From Iris pallida (Eukaryota; Streptophyta; Magnoliopsida; Asparagales; Iridaceae): a stretch of DNA of 64,000 bases. Made by a program: the position numbers and the translations under genes. A model generated the notes under the pieces. That model saw only the letters and a list, made by a program, of their open reading frames with translations. It searched no databases and was not told where the DNA came from. Shown piece by piece: positions 20,756-33,168 of this stretch (position 1 is its first letter; each line of letters opens with the position of its first letter). The DNA lies in NCBI GenBank assembly GCA_029216955.1, contig JANAVB010015600.1, forward strand, positions 35,785,997 to 35,849,996, read 5' to 3'.

Positions 20756-21666
20756 AGACCTCCTTCAAAGTTTTCTAACTTTCTAGATAAAGTTAGAAAT
20801 ACTTTAAACAGAAGCATGGCGTGTGCTTTTGGGTGACATCAACAAAAATGTTCATCGGGATAAGCGTGCATTGATTTGGCTTGATCTTTGAAATGGCGAT
20901 TGGCACTTCGCCTTCATCTTGAACCGCGTGTTAAGAAGCCTATAAATAGGCGTTTAGGATTTTTAGAGGAGAAAGACTGCTTTCTCAAACTTCCCTACTT
21001 CCTCCAACTCTTTCTTGTTCGACTTCATCTCGTCGACCTCACGCGGTATCTGCCTCAACGTAACAATTATCCCTGGCTATAGGGTTTGTTCGACTGTCCC
21101 ACAGTTGTCATTCTCAGGGAAAGGCCAGTTTACTTTTTTTTGTCTTTAGTGTTTCATGTCCGTCTTTTTATTTTTCGATGTCTTGAGATGTAATCTTTTT
21201 TTGTTTCTTTTACTTTTATTGGATGAGGAAATACAAAACTTTTTGCTTTGTTCAATTTGTCATGAACTTGTGATTTTGTGGACTTATCATCTTAGGCGCA
21301 CCTTGGTTTCTCAGTACAGACAATAAGTTGATAAAGGAACCAACATATTTACTCAGAGATAATATGGACGTGATAAATATGGAGTTGAAGGTAGAGTTTT
21401 CTTACTCGGAGGTGATATGGGCGAATGGACTTTTGAGGATGCGAAGAACAACTCAGAGGTAATATGGACATGTTTATTTAGTGGGCTTATCACGAATATA
21501 CCTAGAACTAGGTGCGGACGATAAGCAACGGTCTTTGTCAACAGAGGTAATATGGACGTATTAAAACAAGATCGAGAAGTAAGAATGTATACTCAGAGGT
21601 AATACGGACATGGTAGACATTCAGACAAAGATATGGTAAAAATCGAATGTGGGAATGAGAGATAAA
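20756..21666 (-). other. Tat untranslated stretch between integrase and 3' LTR
   Basis: No gene. It contains about five dispersed copies of an ACTCAGAGGTAATATGGACATG-like motif at 21345-21620 and, on the + strand, a TATA-like CCTATAAATAGG at 20939-20950 followed by a pyrimidine-rich segment. Long non-coding 3' regions with repeats are usual for Tat elements. Confidence 0.6.
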
Positions 21667-22901
21667 TTACACATAATATTTCTTAAGAAACTTGTCGTTA
21701 ATAGGCATCATGAGCAAATCTCCGTTAGGTTTTACTAGCCGGTATGCGCCATTGGAATAGACCGTTTCAAAATCAAACGATCCCTCCCATTTAGGTTGAA
21801 ACGTTTCAGTAGTCTTGTGAGTCATGATCATTGGCCTTCTAACTGATAGGACCAGATAGCTGACCCAAAACGATCTTTCTTTTACCTTTTTGTTGAAGGC
21901 CCCTGAGATTCGTGCCTGGTATAGCTCAATGCGCTGTTGAGCTTGAAGGCATTTTTTGTCAAGTACTTCCAATTCTTGTAGTCGCAAGCGATGATTATCC
22001 TCTGTAGTCATATGACTACTAAGAGACATCCGTAGAGAGGGAATCTGGAGTTCCAAAGGGAGCACAGCTTCACTTCCATATACCAGTAAGAACGGCGTAC
22101 TACCGATATGTGTACGGACCGTGGTTCGGTAAGCCCAGAGGCACTCGCCGAGCTTCTCGTTCCAATCGTGCTTATTGGAAGACACGACATTTTTTCAGGA
22201 GCTTAATAATTGTTTTATTGAAAGCCTTTGCCAACCCATTAGCTGCGGGGTTATAGGCTGTCGACGCTATGCTTTGGATCCGATTCTGGTCAAAGAATCA
22301 ACGGAAGGCACCGCTGACGAATTGCGGGCCATTATCGTGGATGATCCTCTGAGGTAACCCAAACCAAAAATGACATGATGCTTGAGGAATTTGATCACGT
22401 CAGAGATTTTTACTTCCACGAAGGGTACAGCTTCCGACCACTTAGAGAAATAGTCGGTTATAGCCAAAATGAAGCGATGACCTTTTGATGAGGGAGGGGC
22501 AATCGTGCCGATGATGTCCATTTCCTATGCTTCGAACGGCCAAGATGCCACCGTTGGGTGCAAGAACTCTGAGCATTGGTGAATGAAGTCAGCATGGACC
22601 TGACACATCTGATATTTTTTAGCATATGCTAGAGCGTCGATTATTATTATCGGTCAATAGTAACCCATGTGCCTGAGTCAGTCTTAGAGTTTAGGTTCTG
22701 GTTGATAAGCTCCGTAAGTGCCATCATGAGCCTCGCACGGTGCATCTTTAGCTTCCTGTCCTGATAGGCATTAGAATAGGAGTCCGTCGAAGGAACGGCG
22801 GTATAACGTTTTAATTTGAGTATCACAGTAAAACCGAAGAGAGCGCCTTCTGACGGAAGCCGCTTCTTTTGCGTTATCTGGTAAGATTCCATACACTGCA
22901 A
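21667..22901 (-). pseudogene. Tat integrase
   Basis: Three frames in order carry the linker and zinc-binding region (about 22540-22901), the catalytic core (22267-22521, MDIIGTIAPPSSKGHRF then ITDYFSKWSEA), and the C-terminal part (21667-22185, with WAYRTTVRTHIGSTPF, a chromatin-side basic region and a KPNGDLL end). Family role: inserts element cDNA into the host genome. Frame changes near 22190-22270 and a stop before 22521 make it inactive. Confidence 0.88.
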
Positions 22902-23099
22902 AATCTATAAAAGGGGATCGCCAGTCTCGAATGTCTTCTCCAACCTATGTGGACTTGCAAGCTTGTATGCATAAGTTATTCTTAGGACATACCAACTCTT
23001 GCCCTATCATCGTGATAGTATGTTGAGTCCCGACAGGCACTACCAAGGATGCTGCCAATCCTGCTAGAGCATCAGCTTCCAGGTTTCGTAACTGGCGAA

Positions 23100-23499
23100 C
23101 GTGTTCTATAAAGAACCCTGTGAAGGTAGAGATTATGGAAATTGCTACTTAATGGTATGGGACCAAGTTCTCATGTCGGACCTCATATTGACCCCGAACT
23201 TGGTTGACAATCAGCCGAGAATCGCCATAAGCTTCTAGAAAGTCGACCCCCAGCTCTTTGGCTAGTCGAAGTTCGATGATGACATCGTTGTACTCAGTAA
23301 CATTGTTAGAACACGGTTCTGAGAGTGAATACGCTCGTTAGATGACCATGTCGTCGGGGGAGATTAATACTACCCCCACTCCCGCCACAATATCGCCTTT
23401 GGGACCTGCTCTTGAAGCACCATCAAAGAACAGTTGCCATGGGCATCCATTACTTCAACCGAGTTATCTTCGTAGAGCTTTGATGTCACGGTTACGAAA
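23100..23499 (-). pseudogene. Tat second (archaeal-type) RNase H
   Basis: The - strand shows QLFFDGASRAGPKGD at about 23395-23440, SLSEPCSNNVTEYN near 23285-23325, and a run with LAKELGVDFLEAYGDS ending in NQVRGQYEVRHENL. These carry the Asp, Glu and Asp expected for RNase H. Reading is broken by a stop near 23340 and by others upstream. The long LTR complex inserted just 5' of it separates it from the first RNase H at 31821. Confidence 0.82.
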
Positions 23500-23504
23500 T
23501 GAGC

Positions 23505-25440
23505 TGTCACGACCCACACCCGCTTTTCGGATACGAGTCTGTGTCCATGTCCAGCCTACGCCGCAGTGTCGACGGTAGAACGTTGTCTAATATACATAAG
23601 ACACATAGTCTATACAACTAACGTGGCAGTCTAGATCTCATCCACAGAAACATGACACAATCAATTCAAATGAGACTGAATAAAGAATGATAATATAAAA
23701 TAAAGTATCAAGCTCATCGAGAATTCAAGTTACGTCCGGTGGACACAAATCCACTACCAGTAGACGGAAATAAAATAGAACATAAAAATGAAATAACTGA
23801 GTCCAAACTACTAATCATCATGATACCCTCAGCTGTAGTATTTTCGCAGTCCAATGCTGTCTCAGACCTGCTCGTGTGCACCTGGCTCAATACTCGGTTA
23901 AACCTGAAGAGATCATCAGGTACTTAGAGGACTAGCAAGATACATAAAAACATGCCTACTAATATGACAGTAACATGTAAGGAAGGTAAGAACAGTACAA
24001 GAAGAACGTCTAAACACGACATGTCAGGTGGAAACTGTAATACTAGACTTGGCTAACAATCAATCGAAAACTCCTATAGCTTGTAGTACAATACAAGATA
24101 CTCCCAATTTATAGTAGGTTTCGATGGTATTACAATCGAGAATAGCTAATTCTAGTATTGATCTCCTATCCTAAGGAATACAAGGTCAAGTAGACTCTTA
24201 TAAATCGTAGTATAATGCAAGACACTCCCAATCTATAGTAAGTCACAAATCAAGTCAATCAATCAATATCAAGATAGAAGAATCGGCTATAGGTCGTAGC
24301 ACAATGTAAGATACTCCTAATCTATAGTATGTCTCAACTGTAGTATAATATAAGATACTCCCGGTCGAGAATAGTCAAATCAAGAACAAGGTATAGAAAC
24401 TGACAACTCTATCACAAGACACGATAACACAATAAGACCAATAGACAAGCAATAACGAATATCCTATAAGTGCACGTAGTCTAGAAAACAAGTAAAGTAG
24501 TCGATGACAACCAGTCACAATATGAGAAACAGATAACCATATGGAAAAGTACAATAGAAGAATACAATATAAATACTGTATATGTTCGGCAAGGTATACT
24601 TGCCTGTGGTCCTGAGCTGCTGGCACGGGCCTAGTGTTGAGTCAAAAGTCCAATGAACCTGTTTATAACTTACAATGTTAATGGTGATTAAACCAGGAAA
24701 TACTTATCTATTTGGTATTTAGACTTCTAAGTTTATTTGTATTTTAATTGTTAGGGGGGTATGCTACCAAGTGTTCCTCAAAACCTGTTTTACATATATG
24801 AGGTTTTCCTCAATTTCTCCACTTGTCGAGGTTAACCTCCATATTCTTAACTAGGTTACCCATAGGTATGACACTAAACCATCCCATTACTGTACTCCTT
24901 TTCCTAATGTAGGACTCATCCTATGTTTTTCCTCCACTAGTATAACCACTATCATTGTCTAATGTTGCCAAAGTCATCCTAGTTGTTCTAATAGGTAATG
25001 GCAGTACCAAGCTGTCATTTAGCTTAAAGGAATTCCTTCATGTATCCTTCCTATTGCTCTGTTTGTGTAGGGATTCTTCTATGGCTCACTAAGACATGGC
25101 TTTCATGTATCAGTATGTTGCTGCCTCACAATACTGATCAAAGAGAATGGAAGACATCAAGATGCAGGGCATTATGAGTATGTAAGAGAAACTGAACAAA
25201 AGGAGACTTAACATAGGGTAATATGGTTCATGAGAATGGATAATTGGCATGGTAGGATTGACTCCATCATATATGATAACTTGAATGTGGTTTGACACCA
25301 ATCATAGCAATTTCTTAAGGACTGAATAATATAGCCTAAGGTTAGGATCGAATTGTAGATTATTGAACACAACAAAGAGGGGTGTGAACATTGATCCGAA
25401 GGTGGTCTGGTACACAACAGTTCAAGTAAATGTGTTCACT
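23505..25440 (-). repeat. 3' end of a long gypsy LTR (- orientation)
   Basis: Begins on the + strand with TGTCACGACCCACACCCG, then CAGCCTACGCCGCAGTGT and GGTAGAACGTTGTC, words shared with the LTR at 60280. From about 24060 to 24370 a CAATACAAGATACTCCCAAT-like unit recurs four times. The right limit is arbitrary. Confidence 0.6.
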
Positions 25441-25819
25441 GTGTTTTACCTATACTTGTTCATGTAGGCATCCCCTCCTTTTACTCTGTTACCTAGGAAG
25501 TCCCAAATAGGTTACTAAGGTTGCGTGCCCAGTCCACTCTCTTAGCAGTCAAGCCATGATACGGCCCCAATATTATACCCAATTCATACCATTACCCTCA
25601 CGTCTTATAGCTTTACGAAATATGGGTGGAGGACCTTTCGAATAGTAGTAGTAACAGCAATAAATAATGCCAGGTAGGTTTAAGACTCCAGATATTAGGT
25701 TCAGATTAGGGAGGATGTCCAAACAGTACCCTAGTCAAAACACAATACTGTTACTAAAGTCCAATGAGGACTGATCAATGATACGAGTTGAACCACAAAC
25801 CCTTCTTAATGCTGACATG

Positions 25820-25917
<98 letters not shown>

Positions 25918-26976
25918 GTCTGCACAATGGAAATAATGAACTGAACTCTATATGCAGAACAAAGTGAAGAAAGGCAAATGATAAATGAGCTTGGGTCTGA
26001 GCTAATACATGTGAAATGAACATTGCCTGGTCTGAAAGTCCTCTTCGAAGGAACAGGGCTTAAACTCTAAATAAGGATTGAATGCCATGACATATGTTGG
26101 ACATTACAAATCCTAAAGGATATGGGCATTAGGTGTTGATTGCTTATGGTTGCAGAACAACTCCAAAGGAGACTATCATGCCATTACAAAATGATGAAGG
26201 ACAGTACTAGGTAGGGACTCGACCTCAGATAGGATCTGATGTGATCGTCTGAAACAAAACAGTGGGATAGGCTAATGTCTGGCTAAGGGGCAGGGCATTA
26301 CACAGGGCTGCATAGGTCTAGGATAATCTGAGTTACACATATTTTAAAGCCTCTAACACAAACCCATACCCCTTTCATTACCTGCTGTTACAATCAGTGG
26401 CAAACCCCTCCTACCTCACTCTCCAGTCTCACACATCACTCAAGGTAACATGACTGAACCTTATCAATAACTGACACAATAAGGCATTAGATTGAACAGG
26501 TTTTAGGAAAACTGAACAGGGAGGCATGATACCCAGGTCCCCTATCTACTTAATGCTAACAAAATAGAGGATGGTAAGTTGGGGATTGCACATGACAAAC
26601 TCAATAAAGCCCCTCGGTACTAACACTCAGATACCTCTCACTCACAAGTCCCACCACTGACACCCTCGAACCCAACACCACCTAATACACATACAATTGA
26701 AACAAAACCTCTCTAATTTATTTTGCTGCTACTGCCCTCATATAGCACTTCATGATCTGTCTTTAAACTCTGAACCCAAACCGATACCAGGTATCCTATC
26801 GGATACCAAACCTGGTACCAAGTATACAAAACTGAATCCAAGTATCAAATCCGATGCTCTGAGCCAGATGTGATACTGAGTATCAATTCTGATACCAGTA
26901 TTCGAATTTGCTACCAAGTATCAAGTTTTCTTAGGTAAAAATCAGGCATCTCAACCATCTAAGTTTAGGATTCGAA

Positions 26977-27018
<42 letters not shown>

Positions 27019-27250
27019 ACGTCTACACATGCACGTATCTTATTCGACACATGAGTACTGGAACACCCCCCCCAATCTACTCTGGTACCACCAATCTCAT
27101 CTTGGCTCGTCTAGCACTCAATTTCTGATGAAAATGCCAATCTAATACAACTACCCCTATTATTTCTAGTATACACTGATACATTGTTCTGATACTCTTG
27201 CTAGTCGATGGATGATACTTCATGACAGGTGAGATGGAATGGATGTGCCA
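25441..27250. other. Interior of the LTR complex, no gene seen
   Basis: Holds a long TA microsatellite (about 25825-25913) and a shorter one (about 26975-27015), and a patch near 26780-26930 rich in GATACCAAGTATC words. Open frames here are AT-repeat translations. Confidence 0.5.
25825..25913. repeat. TA microsatellite
   Basis: About 45 TA units in the LTR complex. Confidence 0.95.
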
Positions 27251-30200
27251 GAACGGAGGCTAAACAGTCGTCTTAACTAGTTTCTCCAATTTTCTGTAGC
27301 AACCTAGGATCATATGCATAGCTAATATCTTCTTGTAGCTTCCCTTCCCGAAAATTTTTAAAATATTTTTTTATTTATTTGATTTAAATGGTGATTTTTT
27401 AGATTTTTATAAATAATTATTTAGTTAATTATTACGGTAGATGACTTTCGCCATGGTTGAGTTTTAGAGTACAAGACTATTAGGAATTGTGGCACGGAGG
27501 ATGTAGCAGAGTGCCTTGACTAGTGTATAAGCCATGCTAGGGGAAGTCTAGCCATAATGATGTCTGAACTAGGAAAACCAGGCCAAGTTGTGACATGACT
27601 CATATAATTATTTAATTAAATATTATTTAATATTTTGACTTTTAGATGATCTGGTTGTACCAACTAGTCTGGACTGGACCCAAACCAACCCCAAGCCCAG
27701 GTAGACCTGTAGTACGCCCATGTAGACATATTTTTTTATATGCATTTTATTTTAGGAAATGACAAATATTTTCCAAAATATTGGTTATACGTGTCATTAA
27801 TAATTAGATGACATTTCTAAAAAACTTGCACGATTTTCTGTGGACATATTTAGAGTAGAGGTATAATGTGTCACCTAAATACTGTACCTATTATTGATTT
27901 ATTGTTGTTGTCAATATTATTGTTATTATTTTTTAATTTTATGTAAATTACAGATTTTTACTCTTGAAGCTTTCTACTTGAGATTATATATGAATATAAA
28001 TATATATGGATAAGAGGAAAAAAAAACTCGTGAACAGTAGTTATGCTACTGTTCACCATCGGCTACGTCATGAAGCTCGACCCAGCCAGAGCATATGAAG
28101 ACTCTGTTAAAAAGAAAGAAAATCCTTAATAGATCTATGCTCATCCAAATCCACTTCAAATCCCTCTAAATCTTTTCTCATCCAATCTCCTTATATCATC
28201 TCATAATATCTCTACTCCTCGCATGTTTTACGACCTCTCCTTCCTATATGGATCCTGTCGATAATCCCTTCAACATCGCCTCGCCTAGTCCGGTCCCTGA
28301 CCATGCGAGCTTTCCACCGCCATCGAACACCTATCCTCGACACCTACGATTTCAAACACCACCGTAACCTCTTGTATAGTTTGACCATGCTGGACCCAGC
28401 CACGGCGTTACCGAGAGCGAGCCTCGTCGAGCTCGAGTTAAGAGGAGCCAGCCGCTGGGACCCAAGCCATCTCCTCCGATTGATCTCCCCGACAGAGCCA
28501 ACGAAGGGGAAGCAACCATAGCAGGAAGCCCTTCGCCTTCACCGTGGTTGCTCCCACCACCTTCCCGATAATTGGCCCAGAACCATGGGCTCACATGAAG
28601 GCACAACGACTCTGCTATTTGTGCATGCACGACCAAGTTCCCGCATGTCAGTAATAATGTTCTCATCCAAAGCAGTTCGCCTTGTTCCTCCATACCTCAC
28701 GAACCCACTGCACATGGCCAGGAGTGCCACCATCGCCGTTGATCGTCGAAGTAACCCAAGAACGGAAAGGTTCCCCTGTTTTACCAGTTTTGAACTTCCA
28801 GGTACCTATATTCTCAGACGAATATCTTCCTCTCTAGTTTATAAATTCTCGAACCATCAAATCCTTTTGGTAGCCAACCTAACCCCAATTAACCCCCTTC
28901 AGATAGATTTAATCCGACAGCTTCTAATTTCTCGAAAAGTCGATGTAAACATCGACGCAAAATCTGTTCCTAGACATGGTTAGGACTAATCAGAACCCTA
29001 GATTTAGTAGGCAATCTTCTGCCAATTCATCAATAGATTTTAAAAGTTAATTGAACTGGATCACAGACCAAATATAGAAGATGGAAATCCCCTCTTTCAG
29101 GTTTATTTTTCATCCATTAAATTGTTGTAAAATTAGTTTCAAACTTGTAGGAAAAACTAGTTTTCGAAACATCAATTTCAATAAATTTTTCCGATACGGT
29201 GTGCACCCCGACAATCCGGGCGACGTGGTCACGAACCAAAAGCATCAAAAGGTGCGTATCGACTTCATGGACGTGTAGGCTTTGACGGAATTCAAATTGG
29301 TTACGTGTGCGCGACGAATTTGATGTATATCCGTCGAAATTCACCGTATCGGCCTTTTTTGAAATTCTCCAATTACTTTGTTCACGTTCGTCATCTCGAG
29401 ACAAAACTTAAGCCAACAGGACCGTATCATTTTTCTGGTCCTGTATGCCAAGTTTGGTCCGATTCTGAGACATTTGACCGGATTGCCGTTTTGCGGGCCC
29501 ACGATCCGATTCAACGGACGATTTTGTGTACGGCCCACCGGAATCCAAAATTGGACATACCATTGGGTTCGTATCAGCAAAATAAATCCTTAGACATATA
29601 GTTTGATGACTTTAGAGGCCATTGACTCTGGCACGCTTTTCGGTGCAAAGCGATTCCAACGGCGGACACCATTTTGGTCCAAAATGACCATTTTGCCCCT
29701 GTGTTCAGAATTGGACTTAAGAATAGGTAATCCTAGCTAATTTGACTATTCTGAGGATGTTAGCAATGTCTGTTTTAGCTTTCGGAGACAGTTGTGAGAT
29801 TTGGACTTTATGGGCTTACCAGTTGACGGTATATTGTTGGTTCTTCGTGCTACCACAGGCAAGGTACCGTGCCTTCCTCTACAGTTTATTTTCATGCTTA
29901 TAGTTCCTATTTTTATATATGTTATCATCTTATTCTCTAGTTGATGTGAGTTTATCTATATGTTTCCTGTGTTCCATATTTTACTAGATTATCATCTTGC
30001 TTGTATATCAGTTTCATGATTAGATAGTGTGGTTACACCAATAGTTCATGATAGAGTTATCCTTACCTGTGTCTTGACATGAGTTGTACCTTGTCTCACC
30101 TGTGCCTCGACTGAGTCGTGTCTTGGAACGAGTACGTGTAGTTGAACTGCTATTTTCCTGTATCGTTTTTCTCAACCAGAGAGTCCACACTCGGGACGAG

Positions 30201-31160
30201 GGTTGACCGTTTGAACCCGTGAGTCCACACTCGGAACGAGGGTGTTTGTCTTGACCATTTGCACCAGAGAGTCCACACTCGGGACGAGGGTGATTGTCTT
30301 GATCCGTTTACATCCGTGAGTCCACATTCGGGACGAGGATATTAACTTGTTTGTTTGTACCAGAGAGTCCACACTCGGGACGAGGGTGCCTTGCTGTGAA
30401 CTAACCTACGAGTCCACACTCGGGGCGAGGGTTAGTGATTAGTTCAAACCTGCGAGTCTACTCAGGACGAGGGTTTGGTATTCCATTGATCTCGTGTTCA
30501 CTTGTTCATCCAGCAGTTCAGTTACGTGTAGTTGTTCTTGTGTTCCAGTTCATAGTCACCTGTCAGTAGCCACTTGTCGATAGTCACTTGCTAGCAGTTT
30601 TGGTCGTAGTCTCTTGCTATGTGTATGTCTCGTTCCTTGCTTACATCCTGTTTATAATTTATGCATGATTAAACTGCTAGATAGGCATATTTTTATGTAT
30701 CTTGCTATGTCCCCTGAGGACCTGATGATCTCTTCAGGTTAGTTATTGCGTGGAGTTAGTTAGCAGTTCTGGATGGCGGACGATTATGACACTGGTGGAT
30801 TTCAGATAATTACGATATTGCTTACGAGATTCAGGTATTGATACCACGTTTATTATCCAGCTCGTGCCTTCCTTTTATTATCATGAGATATCCTATTTAT
30901 TGATTCCATTTGTAGACTCTTGCTATATTCATTGGAGTCTTATCGGATATTATGCTAGTGGGCTGCAGACTACGACCCATAGTTGTTCATTCATGCTTAT
31001 ATTACTCTTGTGGATTTGAGATATAGATTGTATTGCCATGATTGGCAGTATACCATAGCCTGGACAGCATTTACGTATTCGAGTTTGGCTGGAGTCTGCT
31101 TGAGGCGTAGCTAGCTTGATCACGTGCTTGCATCCGAAAAGTGGGTGCGGGTCGTGACAC
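27251..31160 (+). repeat. Long gypsy LTR (+ orientation) ending GGGTCGTGACA
   Basis: The right end is sharp at 31160; the left limit is a guess from where the sequence character changes. It includes a promoter-like zone (TATATCATC near 28193 and pyrimidine-rich DNA after it), a segment like 15190-16010 (29120-29720), and seven GAGTCCACACTCGGGACGAG repeats at 30181-30475. Confidence 0.5.
30178..30475 (+). repeat. Seven direct repeats GAGTCCACACTCGGGACGAG
   Basis: Copies start near 30181, 30221, 30268, 30316, 30365, 30410 and 30453, spaced 40-50 bp, with one or two changes each; the last is shortened. Spacers are not conserved in length. They lie inside a gypsy LTR. Confidence 0.85.
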
Positions 31161-31739
31161 TCTCCCTACGTTAAATTGAACAGGGACTTATGCACCCTCC
31201 CCCATTGATTCTTACCAAGAGTTAAATCAAACACCTACCTATCTCTATTTATGGTTCTATTAATGGCAGTATTCATAAGCCTAAGAATAGATTGGCTTAC
31301 CTCTTTTGGAAATCCAACAAAACCCGACTTCCCTTCTCGATCGTACCTCGGCCAATCCTCTACTGTTGTGGCAGTCCGAAGTCTCCTATTCAACAGCAAG
31401 TCCTTGTTCCTGGTTTGCACGAGCTCGATCTTGGGTGGCACAAAATTTAGGGTTTGGGGAAAGAGTTGACCGATCCCCTGTATATAAATACGAGGTTTAG
31501 ATAGGATCATATTTGATTTTGGGTTGAATTAAGATCATGCTAAGGGTTTTTAAGAGATCTCATTAATATCCAACCTGTTCGGTCGAACAAAGGATATGAT
31601 CTCAAAAGGTTTTGGCCGTTAGGGTTATTTTCAAATTTGGCAATTAGCAAATGCCCCCTTCTTTTTATGGTTTTTGCATAACTATTATTAGTAAGGCCCT
31701 ATGGCTAGTTCACTTAGAGGATTGATTTTAAAAAAAAAC

Positions 31740-31741
<2 letters not shown>

Positions 31742-31776
<35 letters not shown>
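31742..31776. repeat. TA microsatellite
   Basis: About 17 TA units, close to the right end of the LTR complex. Confidence 0.9.
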
Positions 31777-31781
<5 letters not shown>

Positions 31782-31820
31782 GAAAGTTTCAAAATTTTAG
31801 TCTCAAGGGCTCACATGAGC

Positions 31821-32126
31821 AGCCAGGAAATCAGCTAACGCTTATCCCTTAATCGCCTTTTTTGGGACAAATACCATGTCATAAGGGGACAGAAGTATCG
31901 CCCATGTGGCAAGGCATGAGTTTAATGCCCGCGGCTTGGTCATGAGGACCAGGGGATTGACCCTAGAAATAATGTGGATTGTCTGTCCGACTATATAATG
32001 TCGGGTTTTCTGGATAGCGAAGACGAGGGCGAGGCATTCTTTCTCCACGGGGGTATACCTATGCTCGGCTCCGATCAGTTGACGGCTGAGGTAATAAATA
32101 GCTTGTTCGTGACCCGTATTGCTATC
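31821..32126 (-). pseudogene. Tat first RNase H
   Basis: The - strand reads MEKECLALVFAIQKTRHY and later KALADFLAAH-like residues, the usual end of the gypsy RNase H. A stop lies near 32126 between it and the reverse transcriptase, and the domain ends at the LTR complex insertion. Confidence 0.8.
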
Positions 32127-33044
32127 CTAAGCTAATAGGGCCCCGAGAGAATGATCCAAGGCTCGGACATATAGCAGAAAGGGCTTTTCCATGACTGGGG
32201 CTACTATGACTGGAGGATTCGTAAGGTATCCTTCAATGTCTTCAAAGGCTTGCTGGCATTCCTCCGTCCAGACATAAGACACCCCTTTCTTCATCAATTT
32301 AGTGAAAGATTTGCAATGTCCTGAGAGGTTGGAAATAAACCTTCGGATGTAGGTCAAGTGCCCCTGAAGACCGCGAAGTTCACGAAGGTTCTTTGGCGGT
32401 TGCATTTCGACAATGGCTTTTGTTTTCTCAGGGTCGACGTGGATACCCTTCAAAGTTACAATAAAGCCTAAGAATTTGCTACTAGATACCCCCAGAAAGG
32501 ACTTGGCTGGATTCATCTTTAATTGGTGTGTCCTTATCAAATCGAAGACAGTCCTTAAGTCATGGAGATGATTTCCATGAAAGCGACTTTTGACAGCAAT
32601 GTCATCGACGTAACATTCAATTGTCTTACGCAAGTGTTTGTGAAATATAGTACTCATAGCACGCTGGTACGTAGTGCTTGTATTCTTTAAACCGAAGGGC
32701 ATTACGATATAGCAGAATACACCCATCGGGGTCTGAAAGGACGTATGTTTCTCATCATCTAGGAACATCTTGATCTAGTTATAACCAGAGTAGCCATCCA
32801 TGAAAGACACGTGCTCAAATCCGCAGGTGTTGTCGACCATCGTGTCAGTAATGGGTAACAGGAATTTATCCTTCGGGCAAGCGGCATTTAGATTGCAAAA
32901 ATTTATACATACTTGAATCTTCCCGTTCTTCTTGGTAACTGGGACAATATTGGCCACCCAATCTGGGTGTTGTTCTCGCAGATGAAGCCGCTCTTTATTA
33001 GATTGTTGACCTCTTTTTTGATAGCGTTCATAGTATCGGGGCAA
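32127..33044 (-). pseudogene. Tat reverse transcriptase
   Basis: Two parts in one frame: 32778-33044 (NIVPVTKKNGKIQVCINF, then CPKDKFLLPITD and MDGYSGYN) and 32127-32774 (FGLKNTSTTYQRAM, catalytic CYVDDIAVKS, then the thumb and connection with FLGFIVTLKGIHVDPEK). The YVDD active site is intact. They are separated by one in-frame TAG at 32775-32777 at a position where relatives carry Gln, so a single C-to-T change inactivated it. Family role: copies element RNA into cDNA. Confidence 0.9.
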
Positions 33045-33168
33045 AAATGTCGTTGCTATTGCTTCACTGACTTAGCTTTAGGCAAGATGTTCAGCTTGTG
33101 TATGGCAACATTCGGGTATAAGCTCGACATATCTTTATAGCTCCAGGCGAAGACGTCTACGTGTTCTC

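Larger units (their letters stand above)
23505..31815. mobile_element. Nested complex of very long gypsy LTRs
   Basis: The outer ends are TGTCACGACCC at 23505 and GGGCTCACA at 31815, with the 5-bp duplication TGAGC at 23500-23504 and 31816-31820, so it entered the Tat element as one event or as a solo LTR later invaded. Its left side is an LTR end in - orientation. A second LTR end in + orientation (GGGTGCGGGTCGTGACA) closes at 31160, so at least two elements lie head to head. No gag or pol is visible in 8.3 kb. Family by feel is Tekay/del-like. Confidence 0.7.

Noticed and set aside
25775..26023. Frame with a long Ile-Tyr run
   Set aside because: Translation of a TA microsatellite; the same applies to 57031-57552 and 61864-62151.
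28303..28983. Overlapping frames of 72-132 codons
   Set aside because: In the R/U5-like part of a long LTR; no domain on either strand.
30178..30475. CRISPR-like array
   Set aside because: Seven repeats with regular-looking gaps, but spacers vary in length, repeats lack the usual form, no cas genes, and it lies in a plant LTR.
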